64,000 nucleotides of DNA from Bufo bufo (Eukaryota > Chordata > Amphibia > Anura > Bufonidae): the NCBI RefSeq assembly GCF_905171765.1, contig NC_053393.1:70525371-70589370 (forward strand). Reading direction: 5' to 3'. Positions 1 through 12,100 of this stretch are shown piece after piece. Under the pieces are notes generated by a model, which was given only the letters and a program-made list of their open reading frames with translations, did not search any database and was not told the DNA's origin. Each line of letters starts with the position of its first letter. The first letter of the stretch is position 1. Made by a program: the position numbers and the translations under genes.

Positions 1-2044
1 ACGGTGACAGCAAAGGCAGAATCCTGCCCTCGGTGCGGTAACCTCAGCAATAGCCAATCTGATAAAGCGGAGGAAAACCACCCTGGAGTCCGTCAACTCT
101 AAGCGCGGACCTCCAGGAAACCCAAGAGACCGAACGTCGACAAGAGTCGGAGATCTCCAAGTAAAACCGGCAAGGCCCAAACAACGTCCAAATCGGTGAA
201 GTGTTGAAGCGAAAGGCAACACCACCTTCAGAAGGAAGGAACGGGATGTAGAAACAGCCCTGTCCTGGGAAAAGACAGAAGGCTCAGAACAAAAAAAGGG
301 GCCATTCAGGCACCTGTCAGAGACACGACTGATACGGAAACACAACCGTACAGGACAGGCGGAGTAGAGAGAACTTCTGTAACGGCTCCAAGGAAAAGAT
401 TGGAGCGCCGAGAGCTCAGTATGTAGTTCCCAGGGCGGTACCGAAGGACAGTACAGAGGAACCCAAGAGCCATTTCGAGTAAGAAGGTCTTGACAGGCCC
501 AGAGGGCCGGGGAACGCTGGAAGAGGAAGAACAGCGCTGACACTTGACACCTCAAGTAAAGGAATCTCAGTCCCAGGTCCAGGCCGGACTGGAAAAAAGA
601 CAGAACCATGGGGAGAGAAAAAGTCAGAGTGGGGAATGCACAGCTTCCCACAGAACCCCAGACAAAAAAAACATAAGTCTTACGACAGATCCTGGACGAA
701 AATACAGCCAGGAGCGGACAATAGCGAACCCGCTGGAGTCGCCTGGCAAGCGGGCGAAAACCCAATGTGATCAGGCGCAGACCAGTAACACGGGCAGAAG
801 TCGACAAAACTGGTCCAGTCGGCCCCCGAGCAACGTTGTCCCGTATCCACCCGAGTGGGGGAGCAGAAGGACAGACGGAACGGAACCAAAGGGTCCGCCC
901 AGTATCCGCCAGATGCCAGGACAAGACAGGCTAAAGTCCATGCTGATGTAGCCATGTTCTACAGTCCCGGTGTGGGAGATCAAAGGACAATCTGGACCGA
1001 AAGGTAGTCCCCCCAAGTTACCGAGAAGGTAAGTCTACAGCAGGACCATTGTCTTAGAATGGACCACGCAATCTGCACTCAGCGGGAGGACAGAACGCGG
1101 TAGACTCGGTAAATAGGCACAGCCAATACAGCCAGTGTGAACAAGGGAGACAGTACGAGGCCAAAAGGAACACCGGAACCATCCACATGAACAACCATGC
1201 TCTCCCCAGAGGGGAGGACAGTGAAGGAACAGCCTCTGAAGTCTGGCGGGACAGAAGCCACATCGGAGTGATCTGTACCGAGCGGGAGCCAAACAGAGCC
1301 AGCGAGATAAGGTAGTCGAGACAGAGGCCAGCATAACACCCTCCAACCGAACGGAGGAGTGGGCAACAGGGAAGCCATAGGACAGCTCAAAAGCAGAACC
1401 CTGCTACACTGTGAGATGCCCGGTTCACCGCCTCGCAGAAGGCGAATACCCTGAAGAACCCAAGGTGGAGGTCCTCCGACCTGGGTAATCGAGCACCCAA
1501 GAGAATTTGGGTGACCTTCCCGAGAAAAGCGGCCCGCACCTGGTAGCAGATCAGACTGAAGCGTAGAGGCGCCAAGAGGAAGGACTCATACCACACTACA
1601 TCCGAAGAGGAGGAAATTTGAGCAGGCAAGGGAACCGCAGTCCTGCCAGAGCCAACGAAGAATTCGAGGGGCGCTCCAGGCAACAGCACTCTCGACCATG
1701 TGACCACTAGCGTAGGGAAGCAATACCGCGGAAGGACGAATGGGCACGCATCTAGGAACCACGAACACTCCCTGGGATGAAGGGCCAACTAAATGAATGA
1801 GTACCACCCAGCTCCGTGCAGCATAGAGCAAGTAGAGCCCGTCCGGGTCAGGTGGACAGAATGAACTCCTTAGAGACGAGTGCAAGGCTTGCGGCAAGCA
1901 TCGTATCCCAAGAAAACAAAAGTATGCCGCAGGAAGCAGATGAGGCATACGTACGAGCAGCCCGTAAGCAGTGAGAAGGCCAACCCACCTACAGGAGGAG
2001 AAGGCATACACGGCCCAAACAACGCACAAGAACGTCCGCTCACT
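1..2044. other. Unclassified purine-rich intronic sequence
   Basis: Rich in A and G on the plus strand and poor in stop codons on the minus strand, so several long minus-strand reading frames appear by composition alone (up to 233 codons at 1,586-2,287). None resembles a protein I know. It lies in the intron after UBR5 exon 17. It may be part of a larger repeat that continues into the satellite to its right. Confidence 0.4.
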
Positions 2045-3660
2045 GCAAAAGGTTAATTCAGCGAAAAAGGGGGCTCGCCACAGAGTGCCACAGCATGTAC
2101 GTAATTGCAAAGTGCAACCTGCAAGGGAGTTATGCACAAGCCTAGTATAGCATGCGATGGAACGCAAGCAGTCCGCCCCGAAAGGGGGGAAATTGTATCT
2201 GGCAAACTGCAGTCGGCAAGAGTGCAAAGGCCGGTCCCAAAAGGGAGTGATGCCTAAGGCCGTACCTACTTCAGAGAAGCAGGACATACCATATAATCCA
2301 GCAGGAACGCAGGAGGTCCACCTAGTGAAAGGGGAACATGCACAGGGTTATCCTAGCATTAAGTGAGTGTGCAATAATACACCCAACACTGACTTAGCGA
2401 GAGTGCAACTACTCTGCCAATGAAGGGGGACATGTACAAGTCCAGCACAGCCATACAAGGACAGCCGTGAATCTCATGAGCGTGCCAAATTCTGCCCATG
2501 GAATGTGGGGTGGTCACGCACAAGGCCAGCACCGTATCCAATGGGAGTGCAAGCGTTCCACCCATGTTTAGAGGGCCATGCTCATGGCCAGCAAGGTATC
2601 CGGTGAGAGTGTAGCATGCCGCCCAGAAAAAAAGGGGGGGTAATGCACATGGCCAGCATCTCATCCAGGGAGAGTGCGTGCACCCGCCATGTATGGGAGT
2701 CATACACATGGCCAGCAACGTACTGGTGAGAGACAAACACAGTCAGTCAGTGAGAATGTGTGTATGTCACCTGAGGAAGGAAAGCATGCCCATGGCAGGC
2801 AGAGAATCCAGCGAGAGTGCGTACACCGCCCACGGAAGAGGGGTCATGCATATGGCCGACAGCGGATCCAGCGAGAGTGCAAGCACCCCGCCATGTATGG
2901 GGTACATGCACATGGGCAGTAACGTACCTGCGAGAAAACACCACAGACAGAGGGATGTATGTATGCTGCCTGAGTCATGCCTATGGCTGGCAGCGAAACC
3001 AGTGAGAGTGCAGCATAGTAACATAGTACATAAGTACATCATAGCCCATCAGAGAGAGTGCAGCGTTCCGCCTATGGAAGGGGGTCGTGCACATAGCCAG
3101 TACCGTATCCGGTGAGAGTGCAGTATTCCGCCTAAAAAGGGGGGTCATGCACATGATCGGCAACTAATCCAGTGAGAGCGCTGCCTACCGCCCATGGAAG
3201 GGGGTGACGCACATGGCCGGCAGTGAATCCAGCGAGAGTGCAGCGTTCCGCCTAGAGAAGGGGGTCGTGCACATGGCCGGCAGCAAATCCATAGAGAGTG
3301 CAGCATTCCGCCTATGGAAGGGGGTCGTGCACATGGCCAGCACCGTATCCGGTGAAGGTGCAGTATTCCGCCTAAAAGGGGGTCATGCACATGGCCAGCC
3401 GGCAGCCAGGGAGAGTGCAGTATCCCGCCTAGGAGGGGGGGGGATGCACATGGCAGGCACCATAACTGGAGAGATGATGAATGCTTCCTACGGAAGGACC
3501 GCATGCACTTGGCCAGCGCCGTATCCTGGAAGAGGGCAGGAAAACCGCCTAAAAGGGGAAATGCCCTAGCAGCGACGCAGGTTGGGAGCGCAACACTATG
3601 CCGCCTGTGGAAAGAGGGCATGCAGACATGCAGCACTACTGATGAGGCTGCAGCGTCCTG
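2045..3660. repeat. 60-bp satellite array
   Basis: Tandem units of about 60 bp with the core CCGCCTA(T)GGAAGGGGGTC, then TGCACATGGCCGGCA and ATCCAGYGAGAGTGCAG. Five consecutive units from 3,061 are almost exactly in 60-bp register. Units become more degenerate towards the left (2,045-2,700) and irregular after 3,420. Frames such as 3,204-3,569 are periodic translations of the repeat, not genes. Confidence 0.85.
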
Positions 3661-3689
3661 CGCAGTCCAAAAGAAATCTGTTATTATTA

Positions 3690-3744
<55 letters not shown>

Positions 3745-3747
3745 TAT

Positions 3748-3782
<35 letters not shown>
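3690..3782. repeat. (TA)n and poly-T microsatellite
   Basis: About 50 bp of TA dinucleotides followed by TTATTATTA and about 30 T. It marks the boundary of the 60-bp satellite. Confidence 0.95.
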
Positions 3783-4039
3783 TAAAAACACAGCCTCTCT
3801 GAGGCTAAAGGGGGCCACCATATAGGGGCACAGATAGTCAGGAAAAAGGAAAAAGGGGGGCCAGCCATACAGGCCCATTGGGATCCGGCCTGTACCCAAA
3901 GGGTTAACATGGATCCGGCCTGGAGGGCGGCGCTGCGATCCCCTGGGGGCGGAGGAACCTCCCGGCGGGAAAAATTCGTGCCTGGAGAAGTTCCCGCCCC
4001 CTCCACCAGAGGCCGGAATTTTGCGGCCTAGTAGGCCGT

Positions 4040-4460
4040 GAAGCCGGGGACTAAATTTGCGGCGCCCGGTATGTACCGCCAGGACCTGAGGCGGAGTGGC
4101 GCATCAAACCGGCCGCGGGTGCCCACCCCGCGGGCCGGTCGGAATTGCGGCCCAGCAGGCCGCGAAGCCTGGGCCAAAATTTGCGGAGCTCCACCGACCG
4201 GCACCGACGGTCGGCCGGGGCCTGCTGGGCCTAGAAGTCAAGCCCAAAGCCGGCCGCGGGAGCCCACCCCGCCGGCCGGAGGAGTCAGGGGCCCAGAATG
4301 GCGGCTTGCCGGCCGCGGGAGCCCACCCCGCCGGCCGGAAGAGTCAGGGGCCCAGAATGGCGGCTTGCCGGCCGCGGGAGCCCACCCCGCCGGCCGGAAA
4401 AGTCAGGGACCCAGAATGGCGGCCTGGCAGGCCGCGGAGCTTGGGCTAAGATTTTTGCGG
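4040..4460. repeat. GC-rich 59-bp tandem repeat
   Basis: Three near-identical 59-bp units (AGCCCACC at 4,261, 4,320 and 4,379) with GCCGGCCGCGGG, CCCCGCCGGCCGGA and CCCAGAATGGCGGC. They are flanked by diverged half units from about 4,040. CpG density is very high for an intron. The 171-codon plus-strand frame through it is a by-product of the missing stops in GC-rich DNA. Confidence 0.85.
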
Positions 4461-5384
4461 CGCCCGGCCGCACCGGAATACCAATGTCGGCCGGAGGCGA
4501 GGCCTTACTCCACAGCCGTCAGGAGCCTCAGGCCTGGAGCAACACTCCGGTAGGAGATGTAGGGGGACCCAGAGACCGGGTGCCTGTGCTGATAAAGAAA
4601 TATACTATGTTGCCGCTTCTGTAGCTGGCTGTGGAGACAGCCACTGGCTGCATGTCCCAGGCAGGGGGGGGGGGGGGCAGAAGGAGATTGCCGCTCTGCG
4701 GCACCCCAGGGGCCAGCATAGATCCAGCAGGGGACTAGAGGCCCAATATGGGGGTCAGGCACGCAGGAGACCAGGGTGGGAGGGTGGGGGGGGTGGGGGA
4801 CGTAGGGCTGGAGAAGCCAATCTCTTACCACAGCCGTCTTCACCCTCGGTCCATTCCAGCAGGGTCGCCCCTTCAGCTACTGGCACCGTAGTGGCAGGAC
4901 GCTGGAAGAGGGACTTGGCGTGCGGGCGACCCTTGCGCTGGCGGGATGTAGGGGAGCTGGGCTGCCCTGATCCACCTTGTCTTCTGTGGGGGAGGCAGCA
5001 GTGCGGGTGACCGGCACTGGCGCAGCTCAACCCCGGGAGAACAGAGAGGTCTAGTGCGTCTCTGTTATCCCTGATGATCTGGAACAAAAAGAAAAGAAAA
5101 AACTAAAAAACTAAAACTTAAACAAGGAGAAACCAGCCCTGCAGAGCAGGGAGTGTCTTGCCTCCTTGGACACTAAGCAAAAAACTGGCAGTCTCTCTCT
5201 CCAGGCTGAGGGTATAGCTGTGGAGGAGGGGCTTAACAGCTTTCACTTAGTGTCACGCCTCCTATGGAGATGAGCTATACCCAAGGTCTTCTGTGTCCCC
5301 CAAGGAAACTGGGCGAGAAATCACCTTTCTTTCCCATTCTGACATTCAGTTTGGAGTTCAGGAGATTGTCTTGACCAGGAGCAC
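4461..5384. other. Intronic sequence, repeat-like, no gene seen
   Basis: GC-rich up to about 5,080, then a block containing CTTAGTGTCACGCCTCC and GAGCTATACCCAAGG with an inverted GCTATAC partner, which looks like an interspersed frog repeat. No exon of UBR5 was recognised here. Confidence 0.35.
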
Positions 5385-5487
5385 CCCCCTAAATGCATTG
5401 AAGCAACTGCCATGTGATTGGTTGACTAGATAATTGCATTAATGAGAAATAGAACAGGTGTTCCTAATAATTCTTTAGGTGAGTGTA
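5385..5487. mobile_element. Tc1/mariner-like terminal fragment
   Basis: Contains ATGCATTGAAGCAACTGCC, GTGATTGGTTGA and ends CTTTAGGTGAGTGTATA. This pattern is that of the 3' terminal region of small Tc1/mariner-type elements in fish and frogs, with the terminus abutting TA. Only one end is visible. Confidence 0.45.
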
Positions 5488-6050
5488 TATTATATATACA
5501 TAATGGCTTCCTGTCCACACATGTTATTTTGAAAGTCAGAGCGCTGGTCACATGACACAGCTAAGGATCAGAAGGTAGGTTATAACTCAACTACAATCAC
5601 TGGTAAGAAAATTAATTTCACTACAGTTTATATCAAAGACCTTTCTAACAGGTCAGAGAATAAAACATTTTGTGGGAGTGCCTCTTAAACGGGCATAACA
5701 TGAACTGCATGAGATGCCTTCCCAGCTTAGGGAAAAATGTCAGTCAGCACCATCAATCAATGAGGGAACAAGGAGGAGATATAGGCCACGCCACTAATAA
5801 GTGCCAGCCAATGGGACGCAGAACAATTTTTTGGGTTGGAGACAGAAAACTGACAGGGATGTAACAAACTGCACATTACACTATAATAGCTTTCTTGTTT
5901 TGTACAAAGTTTATCACCCTTTTAGCTAATTATACCTGCTAAATTGAGCACAAATTATATGACATTGTTTTATGGAAACAATTAAAATAAGTCAAAGACC
6001 AATAAAATGTATAGACTGAAGTTTTGGGAAGGGGGATAAATATGTTGTAC
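5488..6050. other. UBR5 intron 17, non-coding
   Basis: Contains a repeat with CTTCCTGTCCACAC, GGTCACATGACACAGCT and AGGTCAGAGAATAAAAC, which recurs (partly) at 25,690-25,760 and 26,370-26,620. Nothing coding was seen. Confidence 0.5.
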
Positions 6051-6194
6051 CTGGAGCTCATCGATCCTTAAAAGTCTGCAGTCTTGGAGGAGAGATGATG
6101 GGTCGGGATCACAGCCAGGAGTGGATTGGCTGTTTGAGTTATTTGAAGTCCCAGGGAACTTCACAGCAACGTAAGCGCCATCAACTTTAAGTAC
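6051..6194 (-). CDS. UBR5: UBR5 coding exon 17 (last exon in window)
   Basis: 144 nt (48 codons) between TGTTAAG and GTACAACATA. Encodes [20 protein letters not shown], a variable Ser/Pro stretch, and [16 protein letters not shown]. The variable middle (residues about 678-692) differs most from mammals as remembered. The next exon was not found in 1-6050, so it lies outside the window. Confidence 0.94.
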
Positions 6195-9100
6195 CTTAAC
6201 ATTACACAAAAAAAATGTTTTATTCAAAATGCACACCGACAGGACTGTAGATCAGATTTTATACCAAAGTCATGTTATTAACCTTGCCCACAGGAACATT
6301 CTTGACATCCTCGACAAACACAACTTCTCTTAGTGACCACTGCTCTTCATTCACCTTCTCTTCTTCTTTCGGAGCTGGCGTAGATCGTCTACGTTCTTGG
6401 AAGGAAAAGAAATGGTGCATTAAAAATTTTATAGGTGATCTGCGAAACACTGCAAAAAACAATGCCCAGTATAGCAAATCATAGTGTGGTGCAAATAAAA
6501 ATGAAAGAAGAGAACAATGACATTAGTAAAGTGAGCACTCACTTTACAATGGTCAAGACAGGTTGTTTTTAAAGTCTTAAAGTTTTGGCCTCTTTTCATG
6601 TGTTTTTTTTTTCCCAAGATAAATAGCTTTACTTGCGAGGAGGGTAGCTATCATTGCAACATTATGTGATGTTGATTGGGTACACTTCCTGTCTCGATTC
6701 TGTTGGGGTCAGCTGCAGCCTGCAAAGGGCAACAGTACCAGTACTTGGGGGCTTGTGGAGCTGTATGAAGCAAAAGCTGACGTTTCTCCCTGGTGTGATG
6801 CCTTAACTAGGCAGATCGCAATAATGTACATTTGAGATTAAGAGACCCTTAAAGCGAACCTGTCACCATGATTTTGCGCATAGAGCTGGGGACATGGGCT
6901 GCTAGATGGCCACTAGCACATCTGCAGTACCCAGGTCCCATAGCTCTCCGCGCTTTTATTGTGTTAAAAAACAGTTTTGAGTGATATGCAAATTACCTGA
7001 TATGAGTCCTGTAGCCGGAGATGAGTCAAGCGTCAAGGAGCCCAGCACCGCCCCGCGTCCTCCGATTCTCCTCCTTGCCGGCTGACGTCACAGAGCTGGA
7101 GCGGCGAAATCTCGATGCGCGAGCTAGCGCATTCGTAGTTCGTTCCCTATGCTGATGCCAGCACAGGGAATGAACATGATGCCGACACTGCGCATGCGCT
7201 AGCTCGCGCATCGCGAGATTTCGGCGCTCCAGCTCTGTGACGACAGCCGGCAAGGAGGAGAATCGGAGGACGCGGGGCGGTGCTGGGCTCCTTGACACTT
7301 GACTCCTCTCCGGCTACAGGACTCATATCAGGTAATTTGCATATCACTCAAAACTGTTTTTTAACACAATAAAAGTGCGGAGAGCTATGGGGACTGGGTA
7401 TTGCAGATGTGCTAGTGGCCATCTAGCAGCCCATGTCCCCAGCTCTATGCGCAAAATCATGGTGACAGGTTCGCTTTAAGAAAAATTCAGTATAAAATTG
7501 AACCCCATAATAATCAATAACTTACTATATGGCATTGAAGCACTGCTGGCAATGGAAGATGCGTCGCTACAGGTGGATGCAGGAGATGGAGGGGGTCCCA
7601 TTTCTGTTTTTACAGGCTCCTGTTTACTTTCAGGCCTTGCAATAACATTAGAAACAAGGATGAAGTATAGTTATACAAAATGAATTCACAGGAATACAAA
7701 ACTGTGGGCACACTGTAAGGGTGGCTTACACACTAGGCAGATTTTTCTGCAGAAATTCTGCTGCTAAAAATAAATTTAGTTCACCTGAATTCTTGCAAAA
7801 ATTCAAGTACTTGCCATTAAAACAAGCCAATTTCTGCAATAAAATCTGCCACCTGTGAAGGCATCCTAAGGACAGATTCCCACGACAGTGCTTGCTCCAG
7901 GAAACACAGCTGCATCTGCCAAACTGACTGCATCTGTGTTTTATGACGCGGTCAGTTCCTATCAGATCGTGATCTACTAAACTCACATGATGTGAGTACA
8001 GTAAAGTAGACCTGTGGTTGGTCTGGGAGATGCAGCCAAGAGACTGTGCACGATCATGTGAATGAGCACTTATACTCACAGCTAAGGCTACTTTCACACT
8101 AGCGTTCGGGGCTCCGCTTGTGAGCTCCGTTTGAAGGCTCTCACAAGCGGCCCCGAACGGATCCGTCCAGCCCTAATGCATTCTGAGGGATGCGGATCCG
8201 CTCAGAATGCATCAGTCTGGCTCCGTTTGTCCTCCGCTCAGGAGGCGGACACCTGAACGCAGCTTGCAGCGTTCGGGTGTCCGCCTGGCCGTGCGGAGGC
8301 AAATGGATCCGTCCAGACTTACAATGTAAGTCAATGGGGACGGATCCGTTTGAAGTTGACACAATATGGCTCAATTTTCAAACGGATCCGCCCCCCATGA
8401 CTTTCAATGTAAAGTCAAAACGGATCCGTTTGCATTATCATGATAATTCATGGTAATGCAAACGGATCCGTTCTGAACGGATCTAAGAGTTTGCATTATA
8501 GGTGCGGATCCGTCTGTGCAGATACCAGACGGATCCGCACCTAAACGTAGGTGTGAAAGTAGCCCAACAAGAACCAGACTGTTATAACACTAAAATCATG
8601 ACCCTACTTATAATTCTACGATGGATCAGTTTCCAAATAGATGGTTCCATTGACAGTCAAAGTTTTAGCATTTTTGATAAAAGAAAAGTCCCACAGAGTG
8701 TGCCATTCCTGCCGTTAAAATATGTAAAAACACAGATGGAAAGCCCATAGCCAAGTGAACAAAGCCTAATGCATGTAAATTGTTCTGGACCTCCATCAAG
8801 TGATATATCTACTAATAATTCCACATAAGTTAGGGTTGCTTGAAAAATAGAATTTACACCACACAACATGAGGTTAGGTACTTGCACGTACTTGGCCTCT
8901 GTAGTCTTGCTAGTTTTCTCAAGGTTTTTTAGGCTCTCAGGTGAACGTAGTTGGAACCTGCAGCTGTCATTCATATTCCAGACAGATTCCATCAGGACCC
9001 CAACTTTTGGGATTCCAGCACTAATAGAGAAGGCCACTGCTCCGGCGTGATAAAGAGGATTATTTCTTAAGCAAACCTGTCGGAAAAGAGACAGATTAAT

Positions 9101-12100
9101 ACTGGTGGCAAAACTGAACAAAAAATATTCAATTGCCAATACCATCATTCTGCCTCTCGCAATGGTTACAGAATGCAAGCACACCTTCTCTAAGACCTCC
9201 CCTCCACACACTATGAGGGTCCGGATGGGGGGCAGAGCAATGGAATTCACTGTGCCGATGCAAGATTTCCCTCTGCCGGCGCTCAAGTCAGGACACTAAG
9301 TGGTGTGATACAGGAAGAAGGGAGGTTTTAGAGGAGATTGGAGGGTTAACAGGGAGATGACGCATGTCTCACCTTATCCTTGCCAATGCTTTAATGACTA
9401 CAGGTACAATTTAAATGTTTGTTTTTTTACATTAATACAATATTTTAGAGACTAGACCAGTGGCGAATGCACAGTAAGAACATTTATTTAGCTGCACTGG
9501 TGTATCCTGATGACTGGTTCCCTTTAAGAGTTGCTAACAAGAAAATATAGTCAGAAAATACAAACTACCATCTCTCTTATCTAAACACAACACTATGGAA
9601 CGTTACAGAATTTACACCCGGAAAAGAAAGCCCTTTATTTCAAGAATGAAAAGAATGGGGAATAACAAAGAAGGTCAACTAAATGTATGAATTGGAAACA
9701 TGAAACAAAAAAGAGGAGATAATGAAATATAACCTAACAACCAATTTTCACAAACGCACAAATGTCCTCCTTTCTCAAACCTAGAATATATCTAGTAAAA
9801 GAAGGAAAAAGGTTTCATTCTTTTAAAAACAAAAGCCGACAATCGCAAACCAATACCAAAACAAAAAACAAAACTATTTACACATACAAACTTTTTGGAA
9901 AATGGCCCCTTCACTTCATCTATCACAGCGGTCCCCAACCGCCGGGCCGCGGCCCAGGACCGGGCCGTGGAGGATTGTTAGCCGGGCCGCGGCGATCAGG
10001 GCAGTCTTTAACTCTGTACTAATGAAGCGCTTCCATTAGGGAAGCGCTTCATTAGTACAGAAGGACCAGGGAGCGGTGAAGGATCTGTACTCACCACTTC
10101 CTGGTCCACTGCTCGGCTATCGGCTGTGCAGGGCTGCGCACAGCGTGAGGTCTCTCTGTGACCTCACGCTGTGCGCCGCTATACACAGCCAGCCGACAGC
10201 AGAATGAAGAGGATCGCGATGGTGACCAGGAGCAGGAGAGGTAAGTGGTTTTTTATTTTATTTGCGAGGGGGGCTGACGGCTGACCAGAGGGGGGCTGAC
10301 GGCTGACCAGAGGGGGGCTGACGGCTGACCAGAGGGGGGCTGACGGCTGACCAGAGGGGGGCTGACGGCTGACCAGAGGGGGGCTGACGGCTGACCAGAG
10401 GGGGGCTGACGGCTGACCAGAGGGGGGCTGACGGCTGACCAGAGGGGGGCTGACGGCTGACCAGAGGGGGGCTGACGGCTGACATGGGGGGGGGGGGGGG
10501 TGTTATGGCTGACATTGGGGGGGGGGGGGTGTTATGGCTGACATTGGGGGGGGTTAGATGGCTAAAGGTTTGGGGGTTGATCTGAGCCATTTGGGGTCTG
10601 ATCTGAGGTCTGATTAACATTGGGGGTCTGATTGCTGGTCTGACCTGAGGTGTAATGAATTTTTTTTTTCTTATTGTTCTCCTCTAAAACCTAGGTGCAT
10701 CTTATAGGGCGAAAAATACGGTACAGTGCAGCAGAGACCAGTGCAGCAGAGACCAGTGCAGCAGAGACCATAGTCAGTTTATATAGTCATTATATAGTGT
10801 TATATATTTTAATATGCACCTTGTGTTTTGTTATGCGCATGAATCAGTCAGCCCCGCCCACCCCCTAAGCCCTGCCCAGAACCCCCGCCCCCTTCCCCCC
10901 TCCCCTCTCCTCCTGCTGTGACGTCTCCTGCTCTCCCTGCCTCCCCCCTCCTCCTCCTGTTGTAACATCGCAGCAGGAGACGTCACAGGAGGGGGAGGGA
11001 GAGCAGGAGACGTCACAGGAGGGGGGAGGGAGAGCAGGAGACGTCACAGAAGATTATGAGGCGGCGCTGGGCACGAACGGCAGCTTGGAGCCATTTACAT
11101 CCCCTTGGGCACCTTATTCTGTTGATTGACAGGTTAGTAATAGTGTATTTTTAGCAAAATGAGCCTACAGATTACATTTATAAGACCCCATTAGGAATGG
11201 TTAAAGCTCCCTGAACATAACCATATTTTTATCTGGAGGGGGTGAAACCTGGTGACAGAATCCCTTTAAATGTAACTCAAAAAGCAGACTTATGGCATGG
11301 ATGATGGATACGCAACAACTTCTTCTAGGAGAACATAAAATATATAGAATCACACCGTAATAACTAAACCAATAGACCAAATATTTTTCATTACAAGGAG
11401 AAAAAAATGTAACATCTCAAATCCTACAAATACCTGCATTACTATTACCAGCATGAAGAGGATATACTCCTCAACCCCCAAAATTTCTGAAGTAATATCC
11501 CATATGAATTACATAAGGTATATTGGAGGTAATAGATACATTATTTCACAACGAAAAAACACAATTTCTTTAACCCTTTCCTGACGTAGTGATTTTCAGT
11601 GTAAACAGGAAAAATATTTTATTGCACAGTAATAGCCGATCCCCTGCGGTAACAGCTGTTGTAACCGAGGCTGGTGGATTAACCCATTAAATGCCACTGT
11701 GAATGCTGACCACTGCATCTAAGGGGTTAACAGAGGAAGGGAGATCCCTCTCAACCCATCGGCTCCCCTCGATACGATTGCGGGATTAAGTATCCCCACA
11801 TCCTGGGGAACTTGAATGGGGCTGAAATGCAACTAGGCCACATGACCTATGTACGGTGACATCGCTTGCTTGGCCTAGGAACAGGCCTCTCCTAACAGCC
11901 GATTTTCGAGAGTCCTGGGTGTCAGACAATCACTAAGCCGATATTGATGACCCATCCTAAGGATAGGTCATCAATATATCTTTTCCTGGATAACCCCTTT
12001 AATGAACATCCAGTTACTACAACAAAGATTCTCACCTGGGTACCCACTGTAATGTTTGGCATTGATGAAATTCCAGCACTAGATTTGGGTTTCTTGTTTT

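Noticed and set aside
1586..2287. A 233-codon minus-strand reading frame
   Set aside because: It lies in purine-skewed, satellite-adjacent DNA where stops are rare on that strand; several overlapping frames are equally long and none resembles a protein family or has exon boundaries.
4038..4553. A 171-codon plus-strand reading frame rich in Pro, Gly and Arg
   Set aside because: It is the translation of the GC-rich 59-bp tandem repeat; the peptide repeats with the same period.
8657..9286. A continuous 209-codon minus-strand frame
   Set aside because: Only the middle (8,892-9,076) is coding, as UBR5 exon 14; the ends run into introns past clear AG and GT sites.
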